Below are positions 45,943 through 56,683 of a stretch of 64,000 bases of DNA, piece after piece. Within the stretch, counting starts at the first letter, position 1; each line of letters opens with the position of its first letter. The stretch comes from Caldilineaceae bacterium (GTDB taxonomy: Bacteria; Chloroflexota; Anaerolineae; Caldilineales; Caldilineaceae). Made by a program: the position numbers and the translations under genes. The notes beneath the pieces were generated by a model. The model made no database searches. It was not told the DNA's origin and worked only from the letters and a program-made list of their open reading frames with translations. The stretch lies in the NCBI GenBank assembly GCA_020433455.1, contig JAGRCP010000072.1, forward strand, positions 1 to 64,000. The letters are read 5' to 3'.

Positions 45943-47460
45943 ATGTCTCTTATCGGACTCGACATCGGCACAACCAGTTGCAAAGCTATCATCTTCCGTG
46001 AAGACGGTAATATTATCAGCCAGGCAGTGCGCGAATACAGCATCATCACACCGCGTCCCGGCTGGGCAGAGCAGGACGCCGAAGAAGTCTGGTCGCTTGC
46101 CTGGTCTGCCCTGCAAGAAGCCGTGGCCGGTGCACGCTCCGATCCGCCTGTCGCGCTGGCCCTTTCCTGTCAGGGCGAGGCCGTCATGCCCGTAGATAGC
46201 ACGGGGCGCGCACTTCGGCCCATGATCCTGGGTATGGATACGCGCACTATTGATGAGAATCAGTGGCTGGATAAAACGTTTGGCGGCGAGACGCTATTCA
46301 TGCGTACAGGAATGCCGCTCCACACGATCAACACCCTGCCCAAGCTGCTCTGGCTCCAGCAGCATGAGCCGGAATTGTGGGCGCGAGCGGAACGATTTCT
46401 ACTCTACGAGGACTTCTTTTTACAGCGGCTGGGCGGCGAGGCTGTCATCAGTCCCTGTCTGGTTTCGCGCACCCAAATGGTCAATCTGCAGACGGGATCC
46501 TGGGCCTATGATCTGCTGGACGCCTGCGCCATTGATCCGGGACGCTTGGCCCGCATTGGCCCGCTGGATGGCAGTCCTGTAGGCATGCTGCGGCCAGCGT
46601 TACGCAGACATCTCGGTCTGGAGCACGATGTCCTATTGGTGGGCGGCGGTCATGATCAAGCCTGCGCTGCGCTGGGTAGCGGCGTCATCGCGCCGGGTGC
46701 GGGCATGGTCTCTACGGGTACGGCTGAAGTAGTGGAAGTGGTAATGGGCAATCCGGTCCTCACGCCCGCCCTGAGCGACGGCGGCATCTCCGTCTATCGT
46801 CACGTGGCGCCGGATCGCTTTCTCGCTATGACGCTTAACCATAGCGGCGGGTTGTTGCTGCGCTGGTTCCGGGATCGATTTTGCGAGCCGCAGATGATTG
46901 CTGCGCAAGAAGCAGGCGAAGACGCGTACGACCGTATGCTTGTCGGCGCGCCTGACGGACCGACAGACCTGTTTGTCCTTCCCCATTTTGCCGGCAGCGG
47001 GACGCCGACGCTGGACTCATTATCACGAGGCGCGATCCTGGGCCTCACCTTCAGCGCAGATCGGCCGACTGTGGCCAAGGCTATTCTGGAAGGGCTTACT
47101 TTTGAGCTGCGCACCAACGTGGAGTTGTTGCGAAACGCGAACATTCCCCTCACCACGCTCCATGCGGTAGGCGGCGGCGCGCGCAGTGCATACTGGCTAC
47201 AATTAAAGGCGGATATTTGCCGCGTGGATCTGCGCGTCCCGCTTGTTACAGAAGCGGCCTGCCTGGGGGCCTTCCTATTGGCAGGAGTCGGCGCAGGCGT
47301 CTATGCAGATGTGGAAGAAGGGGTTACCTGCGCCGTACGTAACGGCGACGTTTTCCGGCCTGACGCTACTCGTGTGGATGCCTATGACGTACGCTACGAA
47401 CTTTTTTCTGGTATCTATCCCCTGCTGCGTTCATTTCATCATCGCCTATCCGCCATCTAG
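45943..47460 (+). CDS. FGGY-family carbohydrate kinase (2)
   Basis: 505 aa. Phosphate-1 motif [33 protein letters not shown]; adenosine-side motifs [60 protein letters not shown] and [20 protein letters not shown]. Distinct from kinase 1 (gluconate/xylulokinase-like). Having two FGGY kinases, a dehydrogenase and an isomerase in one operon suggests at least two entry substrates. Last gene of the operon; a terminator follows 140 bp later. Confidence 0.88.
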   Translation: MSLIGLDIGTTSCKAIIFREDGNIISQAVREYSIITPRPGWAEQDAEEVWSLAWSALQEAVAGARSDPPVALALSCQGEAVMPVDSTGRALRPMILGMDTRTIDENQWLDKTFGGETLFMRTGMPLHTINTLPKLLWLQQHEPELWARAERFLLYEDFFLQRLGGEAVISPCLVSRTQMVNLQTGSWAYDLLDACAIDPGRLARIGPLDGSPVGMLRPALRRHLGLEHDVLLVGGGHDQACAALGSGVIAPGAGMVSTGTAEVVEVVMGNPVLTPALSDGGISVYRHVAPDRFLAMTLNHSGGLLLRWFRDRFCEPQMIAAQEAGEDAYDRMLVGAPDGPTDLFVLPHFAGSGTPTLDSLSRGAILGLTFSADRPTVAKAILEGLTFELRTNVELLRNANIPLTTLHAVGGGARSAYWLQLKADICRVDLRVPLVTEAACLGAFLLAGVGAGVYADVEEGVTCAVRNGDVFRPDATRVDAYDVRYELFSGIYPLLRSFHHRLSAI

Positions 47461-47598
47461 GCCGCATATAGTTTGGGGTACGCCTTTATGCGGCAGCCGC
47501 AATTAGCGATTGGGGATCGGCTTGACGCTCTATTCAGGCAGACTGCCGAGTCATTCACCAGATGCGGCTGTCGATGGAATAAACCAGATTTCCGCTAA

Positions 47599-47626
47599 AA
47601 ACCCGCCGGACTTCCACGGCGGGTTT
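47599..47626. terminator. Bidirectional terminator between convergent operons
   Basis: AAACCCGCCG (47599-47608) and CGGCGGGTTT (47617-47626) form a perfect 10-bp stem around GACTTCCA. On the minus strand it is followed by TTTTTAGC, on the plus strand by CTGATTCC, so it terminates best for the leftward malG operon. Confidence 0.75.
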
Positions 47627-47629
47627 CTG

Positions 47630-47678
47630 ATTCCTCATTTCTCATTCCTTCTTCCTCCTCCCTAACTCCTCACCCCTT
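47630..47678. repeat. Degenerate heptad tract at 3' end of malG
   Basis: Seven consecutive 7-nt units (ATTCCTC, ATTTCTC, ATTCCTT, CTTCCTC, CTCCCTA, ACTCCTC, ACCCCTT) run into the last codons of the MalG gene. The period-7 structure matches other tracts in the window. Confidence 0.6.
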
Positions 47679-48539
47679 CACGCCCCCATAACTGATCCCC
47701 TCAATAAAATAGCGCTGGAAGAATAGAAAAATCAGCGCCATGGGCAGGGTGGTGAGCATGGAGCCGGCCAGGAGCGCATTCCACTGGAGGTTCTGGCCTA
47801 TGCCGCCGCGCAGAAAAGCAAGCCCCAGAGGCAGGGTATAAAGCTCGGTGTTGGTGGTAATGACAATCAGAGGATGCATAAAATCATTCCAACTGCCCTG
47901 GAATGAAAAAATGACCAAAGCGATCACCGCGGGCTGGGCCAAAGGGAGCGCAACCCGGAAGAAGGTATCAAGCCGGCTTGCGCCGTCAATACGCGCCGCC
48001 TCCTCGATTTCCACCGGCATCGATTCGAAAAATTGCTTCATCAGAAAGATGCCGAACGCCGTGACCATTTTGGGGACGATCAAACCGGTATAGGCGTCCA
48101 CCATGCCCAGCAGGCGCAAGACCATAAACATGGGGATCAGCAGCACGATACCGGGGATCATCATCGTGCCCAGCAGGGCCAGAAAGACTGCATTGCTGCC
48201 GGGAAACTTGATGCGCGACAGGGCATAGCCGGCCAGCCCGGCAAAGATCACGTTGGAAACGGTGACGATGACGGCAATGAATGCACTATTGAAAAACCAG
48301 CGCCCGACATTGAGGCCGATGAGGCGCGCATAGCCTTCGGTCGTCCACATACTGGGAATCAGACCCACGGGATCGGCATTGATTTCGGGCAGGGTCTTGA
48401 AGCTCGTCGTCAACGCCAAAAGAAAGGGATAGATAAAGGTCAACGCCAACAAAATCAGCAGGCCATAGGACAAGACCGTGCGCACGCGCCGCCAAACAGG
48501 CGACGGAGAGCCCACTTTAGCCATCGCTCCGGCACTCAT
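47670..48539 (-). CDS. MalG-type ABC sugar permease (disaccharide operon)
   Basis: 289 aa; AGGAGAGTATAAA precedes the ATG. Six TM segments. The EAA loop is [32 protein letters not shown], and the C-terminal end has [40 protein letters not shown], the standard CUT1 MalG ending. It partners the MalF-type gene 12 bp upstream. No ATPase gene is in the operon, so a shared MsmX-like ATPase is likely. Confidence 0.9.
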   Translation of the reverse strand: MSAGAMAKVGSPSPVWRRVRTVLSYGLLILLALTFIYPFLLALTTSFKTLPEINADPVGLIPSMWTTEGYARLIGLNVGRWFFNSAFIAVIVTVSNVIFAGLAGYALSRIKFPGSNAVFLALLGTMMIPGIVLLIPMFMVLRLLGMVDAYTGLIVPKMVTAFGIFLMKQFFESMPVEIEEAARIDGASRLDTFFRVALPLAQPAVIALVIFSFQGSWNDFMHPLIVITTNTELYTLPLGLAFLRGGIGQNLQWNALLAGSMLTTLPMALIFLFFQRYFIEGISYGGVKG

Positions 48540-48551
48540 TTTTATACTCTC

Positions 48552-49583
48552 CTATGCTTTTTCGCCTTCGGTAACGCGGCGTTGAATCATGGTCAGAATG
48601 AAGATGATGATAAAAAGCAGAATAGCCACGGCCAGCCCCATCCCCATTTCAAAGTTATTGAAGCCTGAACGATAGACCAGATAAGCCACGGTCAGCGTTG
48701 TCTTGGCAGGCCCGCCTGAACTCATGACGTAGACCTGGTCAAAAACCTGATAAGTGCCCATCAGGCCCAGGGTAACTACGAAAAACGTGGTGGGGCGCAG
48801 CAGAGGCAGGGTGATGCGACGAAAGATGGTCCACGTGCCGGCGCCGTCCATCTGCGCGGCTTCGTAGACCTGGGGTGGCATGTCTTGCAGGGCAGCCAGA
48901 AAAATGACCATGAGCGTGCCGATGGTGGTCCACGTGTTCATGAGCATAATGGCCAGCAGTGCAATGCTGGGACCGCTGATCCAATCCCAGACGGAAAGCC
49001 CTAAAAGCGAAGTGTTAGCGAGCCAGGGCACGCGCTCGGAATTGACGCCCAGCCAGTTAAGCCATATGTGAAAAATGCCCCGGGCATCGGCCATCCACGC
49101 TACAGGCTTCCATGCCCCAAAAGTGACAAAAGACAAGGCTTCGTTAATCAGGCCGTCTTTCTGATAAAGGAAGAGAAAAATCAGGCTGATGGCGACGGAG
49201 GATGTGATAGCCGGGAAATAATAGGCCGTACGGAAGAAGCTCTTAAAGCGTAGAAAGCGCTGATTCACAACCACGGCCAGGAAAAGAGCCAGGGCCGTCT
49301 GCACGGGCACAACCCCCAAGGCAAAGTAGGTCGTGTTTTTGAGCGCTTTATAGAAGTCCTGTTGGCGAATACCACCGCCGAAGAGAACGTCCTGATAATT
49401 TCTTAGCCCCACAAAAGCCGCCTCACCGGGCGGACTGATGCCGTTCCAGTCCGTCAGGCTGAAATAGAGGGCGAATAGAATGGGGATGAAGACAAAAATT
49501 CCAAAGATGATGAGCGTCGGCGTCATAAAAAGCCAACCGGCGATAGCATCCTGTCTGTCCTGTTGTTTAATCCCGGTAGCCAT
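48552..49583 (-). CDS. MalF-type ABC sugar permease (disaccharide operon)
   Basis: 343 aa from ATG 49583, preceded by GGGGGGAATC; a start at 49655 would add 24 residues of non-conserved leader. TMs begin at [28 protein letters not shown]. The EAA loop is [35 protein letters not shown]. The tail [24 protein letters not shown] is typical of CUT1 MalF proteins. Translated just after the binding-protein gene, past a long stem-loop. Confidence 0.9.
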   Translation of the reverse strand: MATGIKQQDRQDAIAGWLFMTPTLIIFGIFVFIPILFALYFSLTDWNGISPPGEAAFVGLRNYQDVLFGGGIRQQDFYKALKNTTYFALGVVPVQTALALFLAVVVNQRFLRFKSFFRTAYYFPAITSSVAISLIFLFLYQKDGLINEALSFVTFGAWKPVAWMADARGIFHIWLNWLGVNSERVPWLANTSLLGLSVWDWISGPSIALLAIMLMNTWTTIGTLMVIFLAALQDMPPQVYEAAQMDGAGTWTIFRRITLPLLRPTTFFVVTLGLMGTYQVFDQVYVMSSGGPAKTTLTVAYLVYRSGFNNFEMGMGLAVAILLFIIIFILTMIQRRVTEGEKA

Positions 49584-49606
49584 GATTCCCCCCGAAGAAG
49601 TAGCAA

Positions 49607-49696
49607 TAGACCGTGGGTGGAGCGGATGCAACAGGTATAGACGGTTCAGATACAAAACGCGTCAAAACCTGCTGCATCCGCCGGATTAGCGGTCTA
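49607..49696 (-). repeat. Long stem-loop after binding-protein gene
   Basis: GCGGATGCAACAGG (49622-49635) pairs with CCTGCTGCATCCGC (49668-49681), with one mismatch that is a wobble on the minus-strand RNA. An outer stem TAGACCG (49607-49613)/CGGTCTA (49690-49696) encloses it. It begins just after the binding-protein stop and before malF; no T run. Confidence 0.7.
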
Positions 49697-49701
49697 CTGT
49701 T

Positions 49702-50979
49702 TTAGCGGTTCAGAACCTCGGTCCCGACAGTTTCGGTATCAGACAGAACGGCGTCAACGCTCTTCGTACCGGCCATGGCTTCCTGCAAGCCGGAGTTGAA
49801 CGTGTCCAGTACATCCGAAAAGCCGGGGCGGAATTGCCACGGATAGGCGTATTCCGCGCCGTTGAGGAAAGCTTCCTGGTCCGGATACTGCTCCAGCCAG
49901 CCATCACGCAGGCTGGCCCGGGTAGGCATGGCCAGGCCCAGATCGGTCCACGCGGCCATACCGGTTTCGTTGGTCAGCAGGTTAACCGCCTGGGAAGCGG
50001 CTTCGGAGTTCTTGCCGTTGGCAGGGATGTCGTAACAGACGGTAAAAGAGAGTGTAGCTTTACCGGCCGGACCGGCCGGCAGCTCCGCCACAGCAAAGTT
50101 GATGTCCGGAAATTGATCGGTCATGAAGGGCATAATCCAGTTGCCTTCGATGGTCATGGCGGCTGCGCCCTGGCCGAAAGCCTCGCCATTCCAACCCGCG
50201 CTCAGATCCGCCGGCTGGGCGGCAAAACCGTCCTGCACCAGCCCGACGTAAAACGCCAACGCTTCCTGGGCTTCAGGGCTGTTGATAGTCATCGCGGTAA
50301 AGTCGTCATTCACGACGGAACCGCCGGCCTGATAGAGGAAGGCCAACCAGCGCGCCATGTCCGGGCTCAGCGCGAGGCCCACAACGCCGTTCTCTGCGTC
50401 GGTCAGCGCTTCGGCCGCGGCATGCAGATCATCCCACGTCCAGTCGGTTGTAGGATATTCCAGGCCGGCCGCATCAAACATATCGGTGTTGTAGATGAGC
50501 CCCAGGGTGCTGAAATCCTTGGGCGGACAGTAGAATTCGCCGTCGCTGGAGAAGGCTTCTCGCAGGTTGGGGTAGAAATCATCCGGGTTTTCAATGTTCT
50601 GCACCGGAATCACGGAGCCGGAGGCCACCAGGTCAGGGAACTTAAACGAGTCGATGTAGAAGACATCCGGCGGCGCGCCGCCGGCCATCGACGTTTGCAG
50701 CTTGGTGTCGTAATCCGGTACCAGATTCATGGTCAGGGTGAAGCCGTCCTGCGCTTCATTAATGTTATCCACAACCGATTGCAGGCGGTCATTCTCCGCT
50801 TCCGAGCTGGCCCAACCCATGAGCTGAAGCTCCACCGCGCCGGAGGCTGCGTCGCCTGAGGCGGCATCACTGCCGGCTGCGGCATCGCTGCCCGATTCCA
50901 CCGGCGCCCCGCTGCATGCGGCCAGCAACGCCACGGTCAGCAGCGCAACCAGCCCCAAAACTACTCGACGAGCTTGCAT
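49702..50979 (-). CDS. Extracellular sugar-binding lipoprotein (CUT1, family 1)
   Basis: 425 aa from ATG 50979, preceded by AAGGAGAAAAAC. Lipobox LLAACSGAP (Cys22), then a short Ser/Asp/Ala linker. Family 1 binding-protein features: [108 protein letters not shown]. It delivers an oligosaccharide, probably a glucosyl disaccharide judging by the phosphorylase in the operon. Confidence 0.9.
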   Translation of the reverse strand: MQARRVVLGLVALLTVALLAACSGAPVESGSDAAAGSDAASGDAASGAVELQLMGWASSEAENDRLQSVVDNINEAQDGFTLTMNLVPDYDTKLQTSMAGGAPPDVFYIDSFKFPDLVASGSVIPVQNIENPDDFYPNLREAFSSDGEFYCPPKDFSTLGLIYNTDMFDAAGLEYPTTDWTWDDLHAAAEALTDAENGVVGLALSPDMARWLAFLYQAGGSVVNDDFTAMTINSPEAQEALAFYVGLVQDGFAAQPADLSAGWNGEAFGQGAAAMTIEGNWIMPFMTDQFPDINFAVAELPAGPAGKATLSFTVCYDIPANGKNSEAASQAVNLLTNETGMAAWTDLGLAMPTRASLRDGWLEQYPDQEAFLNGAEYAYPWQFRPGFSDVLDTFNSGLQEAMAGTKSVDAVLSDTETVGTEVLNR

Positions 50980-51179
50980 GTTTTTCTCCTTGTAATGAGA
51001 TGTGTGATGGAATAACGAACCGAAACAGATCAAAATCATGATACGTGCGTTCGTGATGCGTAATTAACTGTCCGCCAATACCAACGATCTAAAATTCCGG
51101 CGGAAATAAACCGACAGCTCTCACCAGAGGCAGAAAGCCCTGATTTACGCTGAATATACCGGCCGGGCTGCGCCATGCC

Positions 51180-54011
51180 TCACGCAGAGCGCCGTATATC
51201 GACCTCATGCCATTGATCGTGAATCCGCACTTTGAATGCCAATCGTCGCCAGCGGGAAGGAAGCTGAGGCGACGTGGTGATTCCATCTCCGTCCTGACGC
51301 AACCCGGCAAAACCGAAAACCAGCGCCTGCCACAAACCGCCGGATGACGCGATGTGCATACCGTCGCCTGCATTGCCGCGTACGTTAAAGATATCCGCCC
51401 GCGCTGCACGCATAAAGTGTTCGTAAGCAACTTCCGGTTGGCCCATGAGGCAGGCGACCCGCGCCATCATGGCTGGGCCTAAGGATGAGCCGTAGCTATG
51501 GTCAGTGCGCGGGTTGTAATACGCCCAATTCACCTGGAGTTCAGAGTGGCTGAACTCATCGGGCAGAAGCGCCATAAGCATGAGCACGTCGGGCTGTTTG
51601 AGCACCTGATGTTCATTTGCGCCGTCAATGCCCAGGATGACCTGCATGGATTCCGTGCGATCCTGAACCGCAGGCCAATCCACCTCTGCCAGATTGAAAA
51701 ACCCGGCAAACTGTTCGATCAGACCGCTTTCGGGGTCTTGCAGGATAAGCAGGTTATCGGCAATATCCGCCCAGCGGGCCAAACGCCCGTCGGTCAAATC
51801 CAGCCGAAGGCGCAGCGCATTCGCCTGGGCCGGAGCGTTTCGGGTCAGCCACGCCAAACAGTCGGCGGCAAAGCGCAACTGCCAGGCTGCCGTCGCGTTG
51901 GTATAGGCATTGTTATCTACATGTTCGTGATACTCATCCGGCCCGATGACGTCGGAGATGGAGTAGCATCCAGGCTGGGGCGTATCCGGCTCAGCGCGGC
52001 TCTCCCAGAAGAGTGCGCCCTCCAGCACAATCGCTACACCGGCCTCCATCATAAACTGATCGTCACCGGTGACCTTCCAATATTGACGGATGGCGTAGGC
52101 GATATCAGCCGTAATGTGCAGTTCGATATCGCCGCACCAGATCCGAATCAGCTCTTCCCCCTGGGGGCCCGGCACCCAGCGCGGCGTGACCTCATCACCG
52201 GTCTCCGCACTCTCCCAGGCGAACTGGGCCCCGGCGAAACCATTGGCCGCGGCTTTGCGTCGCGCGCCGTCAATGGTGCGCCGGCGATACATGAGCAGAT
52301 TGCGGGCAATGGTCGGCTGTACGTAGGTAAAGAAGGGGAGGACAAAAATCTCCGTATCCCAGAATGCATGCCCCCGATAGCCGAAACCGCTGAGGGATTT
52401 GGCGCCGATACTGACGCGATCGTCCGTGGCAGAGGCCGCAATGCGCAGTTGATACAGTGCATGGCGCACGGCTAGCTGGGCGTCATCATCGCCTTCGATC
52501 AGGACGTCGGCGGCCTGCCAGAATTTGCGCCAGGCGCTCTCGTTGGAATGCTCAATCGCGTCGAAGCCCATGCGCTTCATCTCCCCGACCTTCCGCTCCG
52601 CCGCGCCGACGGGATCGTCCGTATCCCGACTGGTGTAGACGCTGACCAGCTTATCCAACGTCAAGGTTGCACCGGCCGGAAGGCGCGTCGTGACGTCCCA
52701 GCCGGGTGCGCCGGGACAATCGGCGTAAGCGCCGGCAAGCTCTTTTCCGTTAACGCCGGCCGTTACGGTCATGGCCATGGCCAGACGCTTTCCGGTATGG
52801 CGGGTTATGCTCGTCAGGCAGACGGCATCGCCCGCGTTGCCTTGCTCCAGCTCTTGCCAGTGGAGCAGCCCTTCATTCTCCACATGACCATTGAGCCAAG
52901 GCCGGAGGCGTATCTCGGCCGCGCCCTCCAGCGCGGTGACCGTCACGCGCAGGACCAGGACATGGGGGTCGGCCAGGCTTGCGACACGCGTAAAGGTGAG
53001 TTCAACAGGCGTGCCGCCGGGCGCTCGCCAGTAAAGACGGCGCTCCACCCGGCCGCGCCGAAGATCAAGCCGCCGGGCATAGGCGCTGACTTCGCCTTGA
53101 TCCAGGCGGAACGACGCACCGTCAATCCGCAATTCCAGCGCCGTCCAGTCAAACGCATTGGCCAACTCGGTAAAAACGATGGGCGCATCATCCCATAGAC
53201 CATGGATCAGCGTCGCCTGGCGATCGCCGGGAAAGCCTTCTTCCAATGCGCCCCGGGTGCTCAGGTAACCATTGCCCGTTGTAAGCGCCGTCTCCATGTG
53301 ATGGGGAGAGGCTGCGTTGAAGGCAGCTTCATTCACATGCCATGTAGCCGCGGCCAGGAGACGCGCCAGTCCAACGCCGGCCAGATCGAATACAACCAAA
53401 TCCGCAGTCGCTAAGCGCTCGCTCGGCCCGATGCCCACCGCAGTCATACCCGCGGCGCGTGCGCCTTCGATACCCGAAGCGGCATCTTCCACAACAAGGC
53501 AGGCGGCAGGCGGCAAATTCAGGCGTTGGGCGGCAAGGAGGAAAAGATCGGGGCAGGGTTTGGGCCGACGATAGCCGGACGGGGCGTCATCTTCAGGGCC
53601 GGCGATGATAACAGCAAAGCGGCGGGTGATGCCCAGCCGGTCCAGCGCCGTCAACGCATTTTTGCTGGCCGAGACGATAGCGGCCTGCAAACCGGCCGCC
53701 TCGATTTCATCCAACAGCGCGGCCACGCCGGGCAGCAGATCGTCAGGCGAAACCTGCTGCAACAAGTCCTGATAGTAGCCGTTCTTGCGCGCCATCCACG
53801 CTTGCAGGGTCGCCTCATCCAGAACGCGCCCGTCCAGAATAATCTCCAAGGACGCGCGCCGGGAGACCCCGCGCAGCAGCTCATTGCGCTCCCGGTTGAA
53901 GGGGAGCCCTTCTTCATCGGCCAATCGTTGCCAGGCCAGATAATGATATTCGGCTGTATCAGTAATGACGCCATCCAAGTCGAAGAGGATGGCCTGTATG
54001 CGAGCTTGCAT
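51180..54011 (-). CDS. Bifunctional beta-phosphoglucomutase (HAD) - GH65 disaccharide phosphorylase
   Basis: 943 aa, a fusion. Residues ~1-225 are a beta-PGM-type HAD: nucleophile/acid FDLDGVITD (D11, D13), [16 protein letters not shown], and [23 protein letters not shown]. Residues ~230-943 are GH65: [21 protein letters not shown] at the start, [12 protein letters not shown], and [20 protein letters not shown] near residue 690 with the catalytic acid Glu in GPDEY. GH65 enzymes phosphorolyse alpha-disaccharides (maltose, trehalose, kojibiose, nigerose) to glucose and beta-glucose-1-phosphate; the HAD domain would turn that product into glucose-6-phosphate in the same polypeptide. Which disaccharide cannot be read from sequence. 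Confidence 0.9.
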   Translation of the reverse strand: MQARIQAILFDLDGVITDTAEYHYLAWQRLADEEGLPFNRERNELLRGVSRRASLEIILDGRVLDEATLQAWMARKNGYYQDLLQQVSPDDLLPGVAALLDEIEAAGLQAAIVSASKNALTALDRLGITRRFAVIIAGPEDDAPSGYRRPKPCPDLFLLAAQRLNLPPAACLVVEDAASGIEGARAAGMTAVGIGPSERLATADLVVFDLAGVGLARLLAAATWHVNEAAFNAASPHHMETALTTGNGYLSTRGALEEGFPGDRQATLIHGLWDDAPIVFTELANAFDWTALELRIDGASFRLDQGEVSAYARRLDLRRGRVERRLYWRAPGGTPVELTFTRVASLADPHVLVLRVTVTALEGAAEIRLRPWLNGHVENEGLLHWQELEQGNAGDAVCLTSITRHTGKRLAMAMTVTAGVNGKELAGAYADCPGAPGWDVTTRLPAGATLTLDKLVSVYTSRDTDDPVGAAERKVGEMKRMGFDAIEHSNESAWRKFWQAADVLIEGDDDAQLAVRHALYQLRIAASATDDRVSIGAKSLSGFGYRGHAFWDTEIFVLPFFTYVQPTIARNLLMYRRRTIDGARRKAAANGFAGAQFAWESAETGDEVTPRWVPGPQGEELIRIWCGDIELHITADIAYAIRQYWKVTGDDQFMMEAGVAIVLEGALFWESRAEPDTPQPGCYSISDVIGPDEYHEHVDNNAYTNATAAWQLRFAADCLAWLTRNAPAQANALRLRLDLTDGRLARWADIADNLLILQDPESGLIEQFAGFFNLAEVDWPAVQDRTESMQVILGIDGANEHQVLKQPDVLMLMALLPDEFSHSELQVNWAYYNPRTDHSYGSSLGPAMMARVACLMGQPEVAYEHFMRAARADIFNVRGNAGDGMHIASSGGLWQALVFGFAGLRQDGDGITTSPQLPSRWRRLAFKVRIHDQWHEVDIRRSA

Positions 54012-54071
54012 TCAATTGTTCTCGGAATGTAGGAGATGGTTGACACGCGCAGTTGCGCTCGTTCGGCTGAC

Positions 54072-55097
54072 CTATTGGCTGCGCAAGCTCGACCCGCGGA
54101 CGACGAGCTTAGGCGGCAGGATAATGCTCTCGGGAATGGTTCGCCCTTCGATAAGGGCAATCAGCCGCATGACGATTTCCCGGCCTATCTCATGCAGGGG
54201 CTGACGCAGGGACGTGAGCGGCGGGCTATAGTGCTGGATGCCGGGCGTGTCATCAAACCCGGTAACGCCGAAATCGGGGCCCACAAGCAGACCCGCACTT
54301 TGGGCGGCGCGCATGGCGCCGATGGCAAGCTGATCATCTACCGTTACCACTGCCGTCGGACGCTGGGGAGCAGGCAGGGAGAGCAAAGTTTTGGTGGCTT
54401 CTATACCGGCTTCCACATCACCCGGGAGTTGGATTACCCAATCCTGATTGATGGACAGGCCGGCTTCTTCCATGGCTTGAAAATAGCCGTTACGCCGCGC
54501 ATCACCCGTACGCGAGCGCCCGTCCCAGGCCAGCAGCGCAAGACGCGTATGCCCCTGCTCGATAAGGTGGCGGGTTGCCGCGGCTACGCCCGCCCGGCCA
54601 TCCACATCCACAAAGGGAAACTCCCAGTCGGCATTGGCCCGGCCAAAGGCGACGAAGGGAAAGTTGAGTTTTTGCAGCAACAACACACGCGGGTCGTCAT
54701 AGTCCATACTGGCAACAATAAAGCCGTCCACCCGTCCGGTACGCGCCAGGGTACGATACGTCTCGGTTTCATCATCCGTATTGTGCGTAGGAAAAAGCAG
54801 CAGGTGATAACCCGCTGCGTCCGCGGCTTCGATGGTGCTGGAGAGAAAGCTGTCCAGAATGGGATTGGGCTGCCAGGGCGGAGCGGGCGTCCAGGTATAG
54901 CCGATAAGACGCGAGGCCTGGGTGCGTAAATTGCGCCCGGCGGCATTGGTCCGATAGTCCAGATCTTCAACCGCTTGCCAGATCGCGCGCTCCGTCTCGG
55001 CGGAGACATTGGCCTTGCCGTTGAGCACCTTGGAAACGGTTTGATAACTCACGCCGCTTTTAGCCGCAACGTCTTTTAAGGTGGCCTTCTTGTCCAT
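54072..55097 (-). CDS. LacI-family repressor of the disaccharide operon
   Basis: 341 aa. HTH TLKDVAAKSGVSYQTVSKVLNGKANVSAETERAIWQAVEDLDYRTNAAGRNLRTQAS is intact at the N terminus (hinge helix included). The effector domain reads SRLIGYTW ... GRVDGFIVASMDYDDPRV ... PFVAFGRANADWEFPFVDVDGRAGVAAATRHLIEQGH ... DQLAIGAMRAAQSAGLLVGPDFGVTGFDDTPGIQHYSPPLTSLRQP. It is first in the operon, 60 bp before the phosphorylase gene, and its own promoter carries tandem CGAACGTTCG sites. Confidence 0.92.
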   Translation of the reverse strand: MDKKATLKDVAAKSGVSYQTVSKVLNGKANVSAETERAIWQAVEDLDYRTNAAGRNLRTQASRLIGYTWTPAPPWQPNPILDSFLSSTIEAADAAGYHLLLFPTHNTDDETETYRTLARTGRVDGFIVASMDYDDPRVLLLQKLNFPFVAFGRANADWEFPFVDVDGRAGVAAATRHLIEQGHTRLALLAWDGRSRTGDARRNGYFQAMEEAGLSINQDWVIQLPGDVEAGIEATKTLLSLPAPQRPTAVVTVDDQLAIGAMRAAQSAGLLVGPDFGVTGFDDTPGIQHYSPPLTSLRQPLHEIGREIVMRLIALIEGRTIPESIILPPKLVVRGSSLRSQ

Positions 55098-55126
55098 TGA
55101 GCTTCGCCTGGAATTGAGTTCGGCAA

Positions 55127-55160
55127 TTTAGGCGAACGTTCGGGCGAACGTTCGCCTAAA
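55127..55160. promoter_or_regulatory. Tandem LacI operator
   Basis: TTTAGGCGAACGTTCG, GG, CGAACGTTCGCCTAAA: a perfect 16-bp-armed inverted repeat whose halves each contain the palindrome CGAACGTTCG (55133-55142 and 55145-55154, centres 12 bp apart). It begins at the -10 edge and covers the predicted start of the lacI transcript. Confidence 0.85.
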
Positions 55161-55188
55161 GAATATCATGCAGCAGAGCGTTTGTCAA
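55160..55188 (-). promoter_or_regulatory. lacI / disaccharide-operon promoter
   Basis: On the minus strand, TTGACA (55188-55183), a 17-bp spacer and TATTCT (55165-55160), very near sigma70 consensus. The tandem operator follows directly, so LacI binding would block initiation. Confidence 0.75.
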
Positions 55189-55201
55189 TAGGCAAAAAAA
55201 T

Positions 55202-55246
55202 AAAGGGATGCGGGAGGAGATGATTCATCTCCTCACGCATCCCTTT
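55202..55246 (-). terminator. Strong intrinsic terminator of the GH4 operon
   Basis: A long hairpin pairs AAAGGGATGCG (55202-55212) with CGCATCCCTTT (55236-55246), with an inner AGGAGATG/CATCTCCT stem. Read leftward it ends in ATTTTTTTG, just after the GH4 stop. Confidence 0.9.
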
Positions 55247-55269
55247 ATTGTACTTTTTCCGTCAATCAG

Positions 55270-56652
55270 CTACGCGTATTCCGGCAACATCTCCCCATGT
55301 TCATCAATGAGGCGGTCCACCAACTGCCAGATCTGGTCGATGTCCAGTTCGGCCGCGGTGTGGGGATCCAGCATGGCCGCGTGATAGATGTGCTCGCGCT
55401 TCCCTGTGAGCGCGGCCTCCACCGTCAGGCGCTGGACGTTGATGTTAGTCTGCATGAGCGCGGCCAGATGCACGGGCAATTCGCCGACATGGGTGGGCTG
55501 AATGCCGTTTTTGTCCACAAGGCAGGGCACTTCTACGCAGCAATCCTGGGGCAGGTTATCGATGAGGCCCCGGTTGATTACGTTGCCGTAGATGACCTGG
55601 GGATCGCCGGTTTCCATGGCATAGATAATTTGGGAACCGTATTCCATGCTGCGCTTCAGAGTGAGCAGACGGTTCACGATGCGGTCCATGTCCCGGACGC
55701 TGCCGTCCATGGGCACGTGCTCCTCATCGCCGTTTTGGGCCAAATGGAAGCGGGTATTCTCATCCTCAAAACGACGCCGCATGGCTTCCCAGGCGTCGAT
55801 CTGGAACTCACAGCGGGTGATGTACTCGTCCAGCGGAATGTTGAACTCCTCCAGCAGGTCCGGCCGATCCCGCTTGATAAACCACGGAACGTACTCGCTG
55901 AAGTGCTCGCTGGACTCGGTGACGAAGTAGCCCAGCCGGCGGAACATTTCGTAACGCACCCGATTCCAGTCGGGCACGCGTCCCTCGTCCAATACCCGGC
56001 GGATTTCAGGATAGAGATCCCGGCCATCCCGCTCAAAGGTGAGGTAGAAGGCCATGTGATTGATGCCGGCACAGAGATAGTTGATCTCTTCATAGGGCAC
56101 GCCGATGTCGCCGGCCAGTTGGTGGGCCGTGCTCTGGACGCTGTGGCAAAGTCCTACCGTATTGATGGACGTGGCCCGATCAATGGCCCAGCAGTTCATC
56201 GCCATAGGGTTGACGTACTGGAGCAGCGTCGCGTCGGGGCACAGTTCCTCCATATCCCAGCAGATGTCAAGCAGCACGGGAATGGTGCGCAATCCCCGCA
56301 TAATGCCGCCGATGCCCAGAGTATCGGCAATGGTCTGGCGCAGACCGAATTCTTTGGGCACGTCAAAGTCCACCACCGTGCTGGGGCGATAGCCGCCCAC
56401 CTGGATCATGGTGATGGCGTAGTCGCTGCCTTCCAGCGCCCGCCGTCGATCCAGGCTGCTCTCGATGGTCGGCTGCGCGCCCATGGCATCGGCTACTTTG
56501 CGGGCCACGATTTCCGACGTACGCAACCGTTCTTCATCAATATCGTGAAGGCTGATGGTTGCATTCTGCAACTCAGGATAGCTGAGGATGTCGTTGAGTA
56601 AATTTTTTGCAAAGACGGTGCTGCCTGCACCGATAAAAGTAATTTTCGTCAT
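55270..56652 (-). CDS. GH4-family alpha-glycosidase (MelA/AglA-like)
   Basis: 460 aa; AAGGA precedes the ATG. N-terminal NAD-binding KITFIGAGSTVFAKNLL (GAGS 8-11), LHDIDEERL (acidic end of beta2), YVNPMAMNCWA (Asn ~147), Mn2+ site Cys in CHS (169-171) and His in GINHM (196-200). GH4 enzymes hydrolyse alpha- or beta-glycosides by a redox-elimination mechanism needing NAD+ and Mn2+. The CHS pattern and length favour the alpha-galactosidase/alpha-glucosidase/galacturonidase branch. Last gene of the leftward alpha-glycoside operon. Confidence 0.9.
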   Translation of the reverse strand: MTKITFIGAGSTVFAKNLLNDILSYPELQNATISLHDIDEERLRTSEIVARKVADAMGAQPTIESSLDRRRALEGSDYAITMIQVGGYRPSTVVDFDVPKEFGLRQTIADTLGIGGIMRGLRTIPVLLDICWDMEELCPDATLLQYVNPMAMNCWAIDRATSINTVGLCHSVQSTAHQLAGDIGVPYEEINYLCAGINHMAFYLTFERDGRDLYPEIRRVLDEGRVPDWNRVRYEMFRRLGYFVTESSEHFSEYVPWFIKRDRPDLLEEFNIPLDEYITRCEFQIDAWEAMRRRFEDENTRFHLAQNGDEEHVPMDGSVRDMDRIVNRLLTLKRSMEYGSQIIYAMETGDPQVIYGNVINRGLIDNLPQDCCVEVPCLVDKNGIQPTHVGELPVHLAALMQTNINVQRLTVEAALTGKREHIYHAAMLDPHTAAELDIDQIWQLVDRLIDEHGEMLPEYA

Positions 56653-56683
56653 GAGAGGTCCTTGGTAAGGGGGAGAAGAAAAA

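Noticed and set aside
49834-50859. 341-codon plus-strand frame opposite the first CUT1 binding protein
   Set aside because: Shadow frame; no start signal or domain.
55297-56601. 434-codon plus-strand frame opposite the GH4 gene
   Set aside because: The minus strand encodes all GH4 catalytic and cofactor motifs; the plus frame has no family features.
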